Assembly (NCBI GenBank): GCA_012728535.1
Contig: JAAYEX010000045.1
Coordinates: forward strand, 1 to 23,163
Direction of reading: 5' to 3'
DNA from: Clostridiaceae bacterium
Lineage (GTDB): Bacteria > Bacillota > Clostridia > Saccharofermentanales > DTU023
Length of the DNA: 23,163 nt
A program made the position numbers and the translations under genes. Below the pieces are notes generated by a model, which had not been told where the DNA came from, made no database searches, and was given only the letters and a program-made list of their open reading frames with translations. Positions 7,332-14,899 of the stretch are shown piece by piece (the first letter of the stretch is position 1; each line of letters starts with the position of its first letter).

Positions 7332-8642
7332 TTAAAATCGTCCAAAGACAAACTTGCCTGCAGATCCCTCTCTCAACTCACCATTTTCAACGACCCATCT
7401 TCCACGACTCATTGTTGAAACAATTTTTGCATCAACCTCCAGCCCCAGATACGGGCTGTCATCAGCAGCAGAATGCAGTTCATCTATCACTCCAGGACCT
7501 TCGCGGTAGAGGACAATATCAGCATCGCTGCCGGGAGCGAGAACACCCTTTTGCGGATAAAGGCCGAACATCTTTGCCGGGTTCACAGTCAGCTGATCGA
7601 TGACCTTGTTGCCGTAAAGAGAATGCATCAGAGGGAAGAGATATTCCATACCGCCCATACCCATAGGCATTACAGCAAGGTTTCCCTCAGCGTTACGCTT
7701 GGCATCTAAAGTGAAAGGGCAATGATCTGTAGCAAAGACACTGATTTCGCGCCAGTTTTTCCGGAGCAATTCACGCTGTTCCACGGAACGGAAAGGCGGA
7801 GTAATGGTGTAACGGTAATAGTCTTCCAAACCGTATACCGATTCATCAAATACAAAATACTGGGGAGCGCTCTCAAGGTACAGATTCTTGTGCAAAATAT
7901 CGCTAAACTCTTCTTTTAGCATTTCAATAGTTTCACCACAATTTACATGTACGATATAACTGTTACCCTGATGCTTTCTGGTCCATTCTGCAATCTTGCG
8001 TACCTCTTCGATTTCACACTCAGGCGGGCGGTTTTGCGCCAAATTTCTGGCATCTTTATTTTCATGATTGATCAGAGCGTCATCTTCTGCGTGAATGATA
8101 ATACGCACATCACCTCGGGCAGACCTGGCAATAAAATCTTCAACTGTTTTCGGAGAGGAATAAATACCGGAGGGTCGATAGGTCGTGTAGAGCTTAATTG
8201 AAGGCGTCCCCTGAGCTGCTGCCTGATCCGCCATATCCTCTGCACTGTCTATCAGGTCTTTTGCCGAAGCGTGCAAGGCGTAGTCAATTAAAGTATCCTG
8301 CGCGATCTCCATTTTTTCGTTGAAAAAATTACGCATCTCTGACACACCGGCAGCTTCACCCAAGAAATCTATAAAAGTTGTAACACCACCGTAAGCGGCT
8401 GCAATACTGCCACTGCGATAATCATCGCAGGACAGATTCCCACCGGCCCCATTGAGGGAGATATGAACATGCGCGTCGATTATTCCGGGAGCAATGAGCA
8501 AGCCGGCTGCATCCGTACTTTGCTCAGCATCAAATTCTTCCGGAGAAATCAGGGCTATCTTCTCGCCATTGATATAGACGTTAGTGGGCTTGAACTCGCC
8601 ATCCTGATAAACCAGTCCATTGATTATTCTTCGGTCATACAT
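7332..8642 (-). CDS. Dihydropyrimidinase / D-hydantoinase-family cyclic amidohydrolase
   Basis: A metal-dependent amidohydrolase that opens a cyclic amide ring (dihydropyrimidine, hydantoin or a relative). The binuclear metal site is complete: DAHVH (H58, H60), the lysine to be carboxylated in SIKLY (K150), IIIHAEDD (H184), VHVN (H232) and ATDHCPF (D306). 436 residues, slightly short for dihydropyrimidinases (about 460), so allantoinase-like or unassigned specificity remains possible. GGGGAGAGGAG lies 10 nt before the ATG. It follows the S41 protease gene by 36 bases on the same strand and converges on the ABC-F gene with only 12 bases between. No other pyrimidine-catabolism gene is nearby, so the substrate is not given by context. 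Confidence 0.88.
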   Translation of the reverse strand: MYDRRIINGLVYQDGEFKPTNVYINGEKIALISPEEFDAEQSTDAAGLLIAPGIIDAHVHISLNGAGGNLSCDDYRSGSIAAAYGGVTTFIDFLGEAAGVSEMRNFFNEKMEIAQDTLIDYALHASAKDLIDSAEDMADQAAAQGTPSIKLYTTYRPSGIYSSPKTVEDFIARSARGDVRIIIHAEDDALINHENKDARNLAQNRPPECEIEEVRKIAEWTRKHQGNSYIVHVNCGETIEMLKEEFSDILHKNLYLESAPQYFVFDESVYGLEDYYRYTITPPFRSVEQRELLRKNWREISVFATDHCPFTLDAKRNAEGNLAVMPMGMGGMEYLFPLMHSLYGNKVIDQLTVNPAKMFGLYPQKGVLAPGSDADIVLYREGPGVIDELHSAADDSPYLGLEVDAKIVSTMSRGRWVVENGELREGSAGKFVFGRF

Positions 8643-8678
8643 AAAGAGCTTTCTCCTCTCCCCTGCTATACAGATATT

Positions 8679-10115
8679 CTACTTAAGAAGTTTCTCCAGT
8701 AATTCAATTGCTTTAGCCAGTTGAGTGTCCTCTTCAAGGCTTAGTTGATTAATAGGTTTTTTGGCAGCCTCATCGTCCAAAGTTATCTCCTCATCAGGAA
8801 CAAGGCCGATCTTATCAATTGATTCACCCTTAGGCAGAAAATACCCGAAAGTTGTTATCTGAATCGCTGAATTATCTGACAAACTCCAGGTTAAAGTACC
8901 GACACCTTTGCCGTAGGTCTGCTCCCCTATGAGGATAGCCTTGTCAAGATCTCTCAACACTCCTGAGAACAATTCACTGGCACTGGCTGAGTAGCGGTTC
9001 AGCAGGATTGCATAAGTCATACTCTCCGGTACAAGAGCCGGTTTAGTCGTCTTCCACTCTTCTGTATACTCCTTGCCGTCAGATCGACCCTCAACTGTCG
9101 CTATTGTCTGTGCCGGCAGAAGAATATCCAGCATATCTATGCATTGGTAAGCATAGCCTCCACCGTTACTGCGCAGGTCAATAACCAGATGCTGGGCACC
9201 TGCATCCATCAGATCAAGTACTGCTTTCTCAAAATTTTCAGCAGCGTGCGCAGAGAATTCCGTCAGGCGAATGTAGCCGATTCCTTCCTGGAGCATCTGA
9301 TAGGTAAGCGATGCATTAGTGATTTTTTTGCGTATGATGTCTTGCACTATTTCACGATTTTCGGATGGACGGAAAAAAGTGATGTTCACCGGAGTACCGT
9401 CTTCTCCACGTATCATATTTGCCAGCTGGGATACATCCTGTACATCCATGGTCGTTTTGCCGTTAACTGCAATAATCCTGTCACCAATAGCCACACCTGC
9501 CTCTTCAGCAGGACTGTTCATGACAACGTCATTGACGACAAAAAAGCCGGCGTCATCCATCATGACAATGGCACCGATACCGCTATACTCACCACTCATT
9601 GCATCCTGAGATGCCTGATTGTCATCAGCACTCAGGTAAAAGGTATAGGGACTGTCCATATTGCCGGCCAGGCCCTGAGTCATAATCTCGATTAACTCGG
9701 CATGGGAGAGCTCTTCAATGTAGTTTTCATAGATGAGATCATATACTTCGCCCAACTTTGCCAGAGCAATGTCTACCCCCTCTTCAGCCGGGAAGCTCAG
9801 ACTATAGGCATCGCCATCTTCTTCATTTGAAAAGCTCAGGCGGTTCCCTCCCAGCTCACGGATGGCATCACCATAAAAAACATAGGCGATTCCCACTGTC
9901 AGTAGAAAGGTAATCGTCGCAGTTATAAATACCGCTAAAAACACTCTCCAGCGTATACCCCGCTTGCGGGCTCTTTTCTCCTCTTCGTCAGCATACTGAG
10001 GGAATCTTGGCGGATAGGATCCAAATCGGTTCATCTGTGTCTGTTGATTTGGCGGAGGCTGAGCGTAGGGGTCATATTGATTCCGGGAATAAGGATCTTG
10101 TGGTCGTTCTTGCAT
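8679..10115 (-). CDS. S41 family (CtpA-type) PDZ serine protease, membrane anchored
   Basis: C-terminal processing protease acting outside the membrane. Order: cytoplasmic Pro/Gln/Tyr-rich N-terminus (1-45), a basic stretch and one transmembrane helix (about 56-80), a PDZ domain (about 175-250, with YSGIGAIVMMDDAGFFVV), then the S41 catalytic domain (about 278-440). The Ser-Lys dyad is visible: SASASE with S378 and TYGKG with K403, the same 25-residue spacing as in E. coli Prc. The substrate-loop segment LRSNGGG (314-320) is present. 478 residues, normal. GAGGT lies 6 nt before the ATG. Downstream of the M23 gene with an 86-base gap holding a hairpin. In this neighbourhood it probably processes a cell-wall hydrolase or an FtsEX partner (inference). 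Confidence 0.93.
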   Translation of the reverse strand: MQERPQDPYSRNQYDPYAQPPPNQQTQMNRFGSYPPRFPQYADEEEKRARKRGIRWRVFLAVFITATITFLLTVGIAYVFYGDAIRELGGNRLSFSNEEDGDAYSLSFPAEEGVDIALAKLGEVYDLIYENYIEELSHAELIEIMTQGLAGNMDSPYTFYLSADDNQASQDAMSGEYSGIGAIVMMDDAGFFVVNDVVMNSPAEEAGVAIGDRIIAVNGKTTMDVQDVSQLANMIRGEDGTPVNITFFRPSENREIVQDIIRKKITNASLTYQMLQEGIGYIRLTEFSAHAAENFEKAVLDLMDAGAQHLVIDLRSNGGGYAYQCIDMLDILLPAQTIATVEGRSDGKEYTEEWKTTKPALVPESMTYAILLNRYSASASELFSGVLRDLDKAILIGEQTYGKGVGTLTWSLSDNSAIQITTFGYFLPKGESIDKIGLVPDEEITLDDEAAKKPINQLSLEEDTQLAKAIELLEKLLK

Positions 10116-10129
10116 AATTTACCTCATTT

Positions 10130-10161
10130 AAAAACGGCAAGGTCAGATTAATCCGACCTTG
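10130..10161 (-). terminator. Hairpin after the M23 peptidase gene (weak terminator or attenuator)
   Basis: CAAGGTC/GACCTTG stem (10138-10144 with 10155-10161) enclosing the self-complementary GATTAATC. On the minus strand it is followed, after CCG, by five T (10130-10134). It lies 41 bases after the M23 stop and before the protease ribosome binding site, so it may lower rather than abolish read-through. Confidence 0.55.
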
Positions 10162-10201
10162 TTATATACCTAGTAAAACAAATACAATGATATCTGATTT
10201 C

Positions 10202-11440
10202 TTAATAATACGATAGAGGATTTGTTGGGGTACCGTAAGTAAGAATTTCAAAATGCAGGTGCGGTCCGGTAGAATTTCCGGTACTGCCGATGAAACCGAT
10301 CACCTGACCTCTGGATACGCTCTGGCCGTAGTAACAATTATAGGCACTCAGGTGTGCATATCTAGTAGTATAACCATCGCCATGATCCAAGATAATCAGG
10401 TTGCCGTATCCGCCGAGCCATCCGGCGTATGTAACTATGCCTCCACGGGCAGCAATCACATTAGATCCCATTCCTGCTGCAATATCCATACCTTGATGCC
10501 ATTCTGAACCACGCCAGCCGAAATAAGAAGTGATGTACGAGCTGGAGGGTACCGGCCAGGCAAATGAACTTCCACTCGGTACAGTGCTTCCACCAGTTGA
10601 CGGAGGTTGCACCGGTGCCTGAGTTTGTGGACTTGTCGGCTTTGGTTTGTTTTCATTGGCATACTGATTAGCATAATAATTTACGTCAGCTTGAGCAGTA
10701 TTTTTGATTGCGTTCAGATTTTCTTCCTTCTGCCTGAAAAGACTCAATGAGTATAATGCCTCATCCAGCTCGCTCTGCGTCATATCCTGTTCAGCCTTGA
10801 TCTGCTGCAGAACAGCATCAGCTTCCTCAGCTAACATTGTTAATTCACTATATGATTCTTCTGAGCGAAGACGCATTACTTCAGCTTCTTTTGTTGCACT
10901 TTCCAGATCATCCAAAGCCTGTTCATCAGCATCGGAGACAACCTTCATAAAACGGACGGTCGTGAAGAAGCACTGCAAGCTGTCAGATCCAAGCAGAAGT
11001 TCGAGCATACTCTTGTTCTGCCACTTGTACATCTGGGAAATTCGTTTGCCATATTCATCATGCTTGTCACTTAGCTTTTGCAGTGACTCCTGATAGGCAG
11101 CTTCGTCTTCCAGCATGATGGCATAAGCTGTTTCCTTCTGCTGTAAGGCGTCCTGATAAACTCTATTCTGTTCTTCAGTACGGTATTCGAGCCAGCTCAA
11201 TTCATCAGACAAACGATCTTGTTCCGTGCGCAGATCATTAAGTTGAGTCTGGGTGGCTTCCAATTCTGTTTGCAGATTGTTGAGATGTTTTCTCGCTTCA
11301 TCCAATTTTTCTTTTGTTGTTGTTGCTTCAACAAAATTCGGAGCCATCAAAACCAGCGTTAACAATATCGCCAGAATCAAAGAGCCTATCCGTAAAATAT
11401 TAAAAAGCTTAGATTTTGTTCGATTAACTTGCGAAATCAA
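10202..11440 (-). CDS. Coiled-coil M23 (LytM-type) peptidoglycan endopeptidase, EnvC/PcsB-like partner of FtsEX
   Basis: Secreted murein hydrolase. From the TTG at 11440: basic N-terminus, hydrophobic signal segment (about 12-34), long coiled coil (about 38-260), a Pro/Thr/Ser/Gln-rich linker (about 264-290) and the M23 domain (about 291-412). Metal and catalytic residues are intact: WHQGMD (H315, D319), RYAHL (H363) and GPHLHFE (H394, H396), unlike the degenerate LytM of E. coli EnvC. The coiled coil plus direct position after ftsEX argue that FtsEX gates its activity. The frame is open upstream to ATGs at 11566 and 11608 overlapping ftsX, but those lack a ribosome binding site and would put 40 or more polar, Cys-containing residues before the signal. 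GGGAG lies 8 nt before the TTG. The start is the uncertain point. Confidence 0.88.
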   Translation of the reverse strand: MISQVNRTKSKLFNILRIGSLILAILLTLVLMAPNFVEATTTKEKLDEARKHLNNLQTELEATQTQLNDLRTEQDRLSDELSWLEYRTEEQNRVYQDALQQKETAYAIMLEDEAAYQESLQKLSDKHDEYGKRISQMYKWQNKSMLELLLGSDSLQCFFTTVRFMKVVSDADEQALDDLESATKEAEVMRLRSEESYSELTMLAEEADAVLQQIKAEQDMTQSELDEALYSLSLFRQKEENLNAIKNTAQADVNYYANQYANENKPKPTSPQTQAPVQPPSTGGSTVPSGSSFAWPVPSSSYITSYFGWRGSEWHQGMDIAAGMGSNVIAARGGIVTYAGWLGGYGNLIILDHGDGYTTRYAHLSAYNCYYGQSVSRGQVIGFIGSTGNSTGPHLHFEILTYGTPTNPLSYY

Positions 11441-11552
11441 GTTTTCATCTCCCAAAGCAGAAATACCTGCTGTTTCACATTCTACATTAGCATCTTTTTT
11501 CTGTCCATTTATTACATGACAGTAACACTTATTTGTCGTCTGCGACAGGCAA

Positions 11553-12455
11553 TTAAACCTTCGCATGTTTTCTGACTGATAACATACTGGCGACAAAGCA
11601 TAATACAAAGGCTACCAACAAATTAATTCCTATTATTGTTCCGATAACTGTCGAGTTTGGCAGGAGTGTGAAAGTACCCTGGCTGATTCCACTCAAACCC
11701 TTGCTAAAGCGATTTTGAATATAAACATAAAGGAGGCCCGAAGTCAGACTGGCTAGTAGTGCCCCAATAAAGCCGGACGACAGACCTTCGATGATAAAAG
11801 GCAGCTGAATAAACCCTTTAGTAGCTCCCAGATATTTCATTATGTTTATCTCATTAGATCGGGATAGCACAGCAACTCTTATCATGTTGGCCACTATGAG
11901 TGCTGATACTACGGCAAGCACAATGAAAAATATCATGCCAATACGATTCGTCCACAAAGAGACCTTATCCAAAAGCTTCATTACTTCTGTTTCCATCAGA
12001 ACTTCATAGACTTCAGGCATTGACTCGACAGTTGTTTTGAACTCTTCACCATAACCGGGATCGGTCAAACGAACATTAAAGGTGTGGGGTATATTGTCCT
12101 CCACTGAAAAACCTTCCCAGAGTTCTTCTTTTCCAATGCTTTCTTTGAAAGTTTGAAAGTTCATCTCCGGAGTGAACTCCGTGAACTCAACAATATTTTC
12201 AGTGTCACCCGAGAGGAAATGCCGCATCTGTTCGATACTCGAATTTTCTGCACCAACACGCATAGATATGGTTATTGGTGGCTGCTGGGCAGCTATTTTT
12301 GACAAATGGGATGCATTCCGGGAAAAAATCACAAAAATGCTCAATAAAAAAAGCATTAAAGTCAAAGTAAGGACTGAAGCAACAAGCAATAAAGGATGGC
12401 GCCCCAGATTCCGGATACCTGCTTTGGCAGAATAACGTATTTCATTTACTTTCAT
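11553..12455 (-). CDS. ftsX: Cell division / cell-wall hydrolase-regulating ABC transporter permease FtsX
   Basis: Membrane partner of FtsE that transmits ATP-driven shape changes to external peptidoglycan hydrolases. 300 residues: cytoplasmic N-terminus RYSAKAGIRNLGRHP, TM1 (about 22-46), a large extracellular domain (about 47-170), then three further membrane segments (about 172-195, 220-245, 270-292). The family signature SRSNEINIMKYLGATKGFIQ (about 199-218) and IEGL follow TM2. Its start overlaps the ftsE stop by 4 nt (ATGA), with GGAGAG inside ftsE as ribosome binding site. Confidence 0.95.
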   Translation of the reverse strand: MKVNEIRYSAKAGIRNLGRHPLLLVASVLTLTLMLFLLSIFVIFSRNASHLSKIAAQQPPITISMRVGAENSSIEQMRHFLSGDTENIVEFTEFTPEMNFQTFKESIGKEELWEGFSVEDNIPHTFNVRLTDPGYGEEFKTTVESMPEVYEVLMETEVMKLLDKVSLWTNRIGMIFFIVLAVVSALIVANMIRVAVLSRSNEINIMKYLGATKGFIQLPFIIEGLSSGFIGALLASLTSGLLYVYIQNRFSKGLSGISQGTFTLLPNSTVIGTIIGINLLVAFVLCFVASMLSVRKHAKV

Positions 12456-13477
12456 TCAAAAAACTCTCCGGACTCTATTGTGTTTTCTTCAGAGCCGTCA
12501 CGGGCTTCATGATATGAAAGCATTTCTTCCTGCCTGCGCATAGCCTCACGTTGTTTTACCCGTTCATCAATTTTTTTCAAAATTTCTTTCATTTCTTCAG
12601 TTCGGTTCAACGAAGAATACCGGGTGCGTCTGCTTTCTGAATCCTGCACTAAGTTGTCAAGCAGGGATGTCCTGTCAGTAGTTTGCTTAGTGCTCTCGTT
12701 AAACTCTGCAAAAGCTTCTGCTTCATCTGCTTCAAAATCCTGTGCGAACTCAGTCTTGTCCTCTATGGGGCTTAATTCTTTTTCAGTTGATACACAATAA
12801 TAATTACCACAATACTCATCACGAGTGACTGTGCCTTTTTCAAGCTGCAAAACACGCTTTTGCATCTTGTTAACCAGATTTTGGTCATGAGTACAGGCAA
12901 TGATAGTAGTACCATTGCGATTTATCCTCTCAAGTAAGGCCATGATGGCCTCGCCATTAACAGGATCAAGGTTTCCGGTAGGTTCATCTGCCAAAATCAG
13001 GCGCGGATTATTAACTAAAGCCCTGGCGATACCCACTCGCTGGCCTTCGCCACCGGATAATTGAGCCGGGTAAACATCAGCCTTATTTTTCAATCCGACC
13101 ACTGAAAGGACCAGGGGCACCCGCCTCATGATCTCTTTAGGTGAGGCACCTGTGACTTCCATTGCATAGGCGACATTTTCCGCTACTGTTCTGGAAGAAA
13201 TCAGTCTGAAATCCTGGAAAATCATGCCGATTTTGCGGCGCAAAAAAGGCACATACTTATCAGGAAGCTCTGAAACGTCCTGGCCGCCCAATATTACCGA
13301 TCCATGGCTCGGATGTTCTTCACAAGTAAGCAGTTTAACTATGGTTGATTTGCCTGCTCCGCTTTCACCTATTACAAAAACAAATTCACCGGACTCTACA
13401 CTGAAAGAAACATTATGTAAAGCCCGGGTACCATTAGGATAGATTTTGTCAACATCTACAAATTCGATCATATTCAT
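12452..13477 (-). CDS. ftsE: Cell division ATP-binding protein FtsE with long C-terminal extension
   Basis: ATPase subunit of FtsEX at the inner face of the membrane. ABC motifs: Walker A GESGAGKST (37-45), Q-loop IFQDFRL (86-92), signature LSGGEGQRV (140-148, with G where Q is common), Walker B LILADEPTGNLD (160-171), H-loop H197. The ATPase domain ends near residue 220, where normal FtsE also ends (about 220-230). Here about 120 residues follow: an acidic stretch (about 232-262) and a highly charged, helix-prone end (about 290-330). No frameshift is seen; the extension runs directly into the ftsX overlap. Ribosome binding is weak (GGAG about 12 nt before the ATG), and a second ATG lies two codons in. 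It follows the PucR-type gene by 24 bases. Confidence 0.95.
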   Translation of the reverse strand: MNMIEFVDVDKIYPNGTRALHNVSFSVESGEFVFVIGESGAGKSTIVKLLTCEEHPSHGSVILGGQDVSELPDKYVPFLRRKIGMIFQDFRLISSRTVAENVAYAMEVTGASPKEIMRRVPLVLSVVGLKNKADVYPAQLSGGEGQRVGIARALVNNPRLILADEPTGNLDPVNGEAIMALLERINRNGTTIIACTHDQNLVNKMQKRVLQLEKGTVTRDEYCGNYYCVSTEKELSPIEDKTEFAQDFEADEAEAFAEFNESTKQTTDRTSLLDNLVQDSESRRTRYSSLNRTEEMKEILKKIDERVKQREAMRRQEEMLSYHEARDGSEENTIESGEFFE

Positions 13478-13501
13478 TGTCGAGAGTTACTCCAACAAGT
13501 A

Positions 13502-14635
13502 CTAAATCACAGGTATGGAGCTATCCGACTTCCTGTCGCCACGCACACTGCCGGCAGTCTTATTGCCTGAATCCTGATACTCAAGATACTTGCGAACCAT
13601 CTGTGCCAGTTTAAACAGAACCGCATCATCGAAGTTTCTCAGATCCAGTCCGGTAATCTTCTCAACCTTGTCCAGTCTATAGACCAGGGTATTGCGGTGG
13701 ACAAAGAGCTGACGACTGGTCTCACTGCCGTTTAGATTGTTTTCAAAAAACTTTTGAATCGTGAGCAGGGTCTCATCATCTAAAGCCTCATATGCACCAT
13801 CCTCAAAAACCTCGGAGAGGAATAGCTCACAGAGAGTCTTCGGCAGTTGATAAATCAAACGGCCCAAACCCAGTCTGTCGTAGCGCATTATGCTTGACTC
13901 TTCATCAAATATCTGACCGACTATTAAAGCCATTGAGGCTTCGCGATAAGATTTAGCTGTATCTTTTAAAGTTTCCGCAGGCATGCTGACACCAATGTAG
14001 GCATGTGTTTTAGCTTCCGTATTAATTGTGTCGAGAATCAAAGAAGCCTCTTCACTCGCTGTTCGCGATTTATCTCCAGCATGTATTTCCAGCATGACGA
14101 CGATATTTTCTTCATCCATCGGGAAAACAAAATCACGCTCCCAGTCAGGGAAAAGATGCTCTAAAACTGTCAACACATCTGCAGACTTGCCCGGATTAAC
14201 CCTGACAATATAAATCTGGCGCGGGACCGGATAAGCTATTTTAAGGTCTCTTGCCTTTAACGGTACATCCCCCGGCAATTCATTCTCTAATAGAACATTC
14301 TTGATAAATGTCTCTTTTTCTTCGACATTATCTTTCTCAACATAGGATGATTCAATCCAGCGTTTGAGTAATTCAAGATAAACCTGGGACTGCTCATCTT
14401 TTCCGTCTACAAAGCAAATTAGACTGTTACGTGTACGATCTATCTTCATGTAAGCACGATCGCCACTAAAAACAATATGTTCATCTGACGCCAGAACTGC
14501 CTTTGCAACAGAATCCTCCGTGCCTTCGAGCTCAGCATCTGTCGATGCCAGCACTAAACCTTCCTTGTCCAACACACCAGCTGTGCGGTTCATGAAGGTA
14601 GCGGCTTCTTGCATGTATTTTTTTAATTCTTCCAT
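13502..14635 (-). CDS. PucR/CdaR-family transcriptional regulator
   Basis: DNA-binding regulator with the C-terminal helix-turn-helix of the PucR/CdaR family: SRQLFVHRNTLVYRLDKVEK (about 319-338) followed by ITGLDLRNFDDAVLFKLAQM. The N-terminal part (about 1-110) is a possible ligand-sensing domain and the middle (about 140-260) resembles the GGDEF-like region of this family. The start at 14635 (MEELKKYMQEAATF) is chosen because AGGAAAGGTG lies just upstream; the open frame runs 38 codons further but that part looks non-coding. 377 residues. It is first in the likely operon with ftsE (24-base gap), an unusual partner for this family, whose members mostly control sugar-diacid, purine or amino-acid genes. 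The ligand is unknown. Confidence 0.85.
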   Translation of the reverse strand: MEELKKYMQEAATFMNRTAGVLDKEGLVLASTDAELEGTEDSVAKAVLASDEHIVFSGDRAYMKIDRTRNSLICFVDGKDEQSQVYLELLKRWIESSYVEKDNVEEKETFIKNVLLENELPGDVPLKARDLKIAYPVPRQIYIVRVNPGKSADVLTVLEHLFPDWERDFVFPMDEENIVVMLEIHAGDKSRTASEEASLILDTINTEAKTHAYIGVSMPAETLKDTAKSYREASMALIVGQIFDEESSIMRYDRLGLGRLIYQLPKTLCELFLSEVFEDGAYEALDDETLLTIQKFFENNLNGSETSRQLFVHRNTLVYRLDKVEKITGLDLRNFDDAVLFKLAQMVRKYLEYQDSGNKTAGSVRGDRKSDSSIPVI

Positions 14636-14720
14636 TTTTGCACCTTTCCTGACGCTTCGAATGCACCGGTCACGAGCGATAAAGTGAGCGGTATTAATAA
14701 ATGTCACATCATTTAACGGT

Positions 14721-14751
14721 ATTCTAGCACATGCATAAAGCTCATGCATAA
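14721..14751 (-). promoter_or_regulatory. Possible promoter with repeated ATGCAT element upstream of the PucR-type gene
   Basis: Minus-strand TGC-TAGAAT is an extended -10 (TAGAAT at 14721-14726). Just upstream, two copies of TTATGCATG lie 12 bases apart (within 14731-14751); ATGCAT is self-complementary, so the block is both a direct and an inverted repeat. No good -35 is seen at 17-18 bp, which would suit an activator-dependent or extended -10 promoter. Such a site could bind the regulator itself; this is inference. Confidence 0.4.
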
Positions 14752-14830
14752 GAAATTACATGAACTAGTGATCCGGAAAGAGATAATTCTTTCAAAATGT
14801 CAATGACGCACTAAAGTGCCGATTTCTCCC

Positions 14831-14862
14831 AAAAAGTCAGGGTTGCTCAACTGAGCAACCCT
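14831..14862 (-). terminator. Rho-independent terminator of the formate-tetrahydrofolate ligase gene
   Basis: Perfect 9-bp stem GGGTTGCTC/GAGCAACCC (14840-14848 with 14853-14861), extended by an A-T pair, with a 4-nt loop. On the minus strand it is followed by TGACTTTTT. It lies 38 bases after the ligase stop and before the next minus-strand promoter. Confidence 0.85.
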
Positions 14863-14899
14863 TATTGAATAACAAATCCTGATTTTGAGCAAGCTCTTC

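Noticed and set aside
9144..9695. 183-codon plus-strand frame opposite the S41 protease
   Set aside because: Antisense to a well-supported protease with intact catalytic residues; composition is that of a shadow frame.
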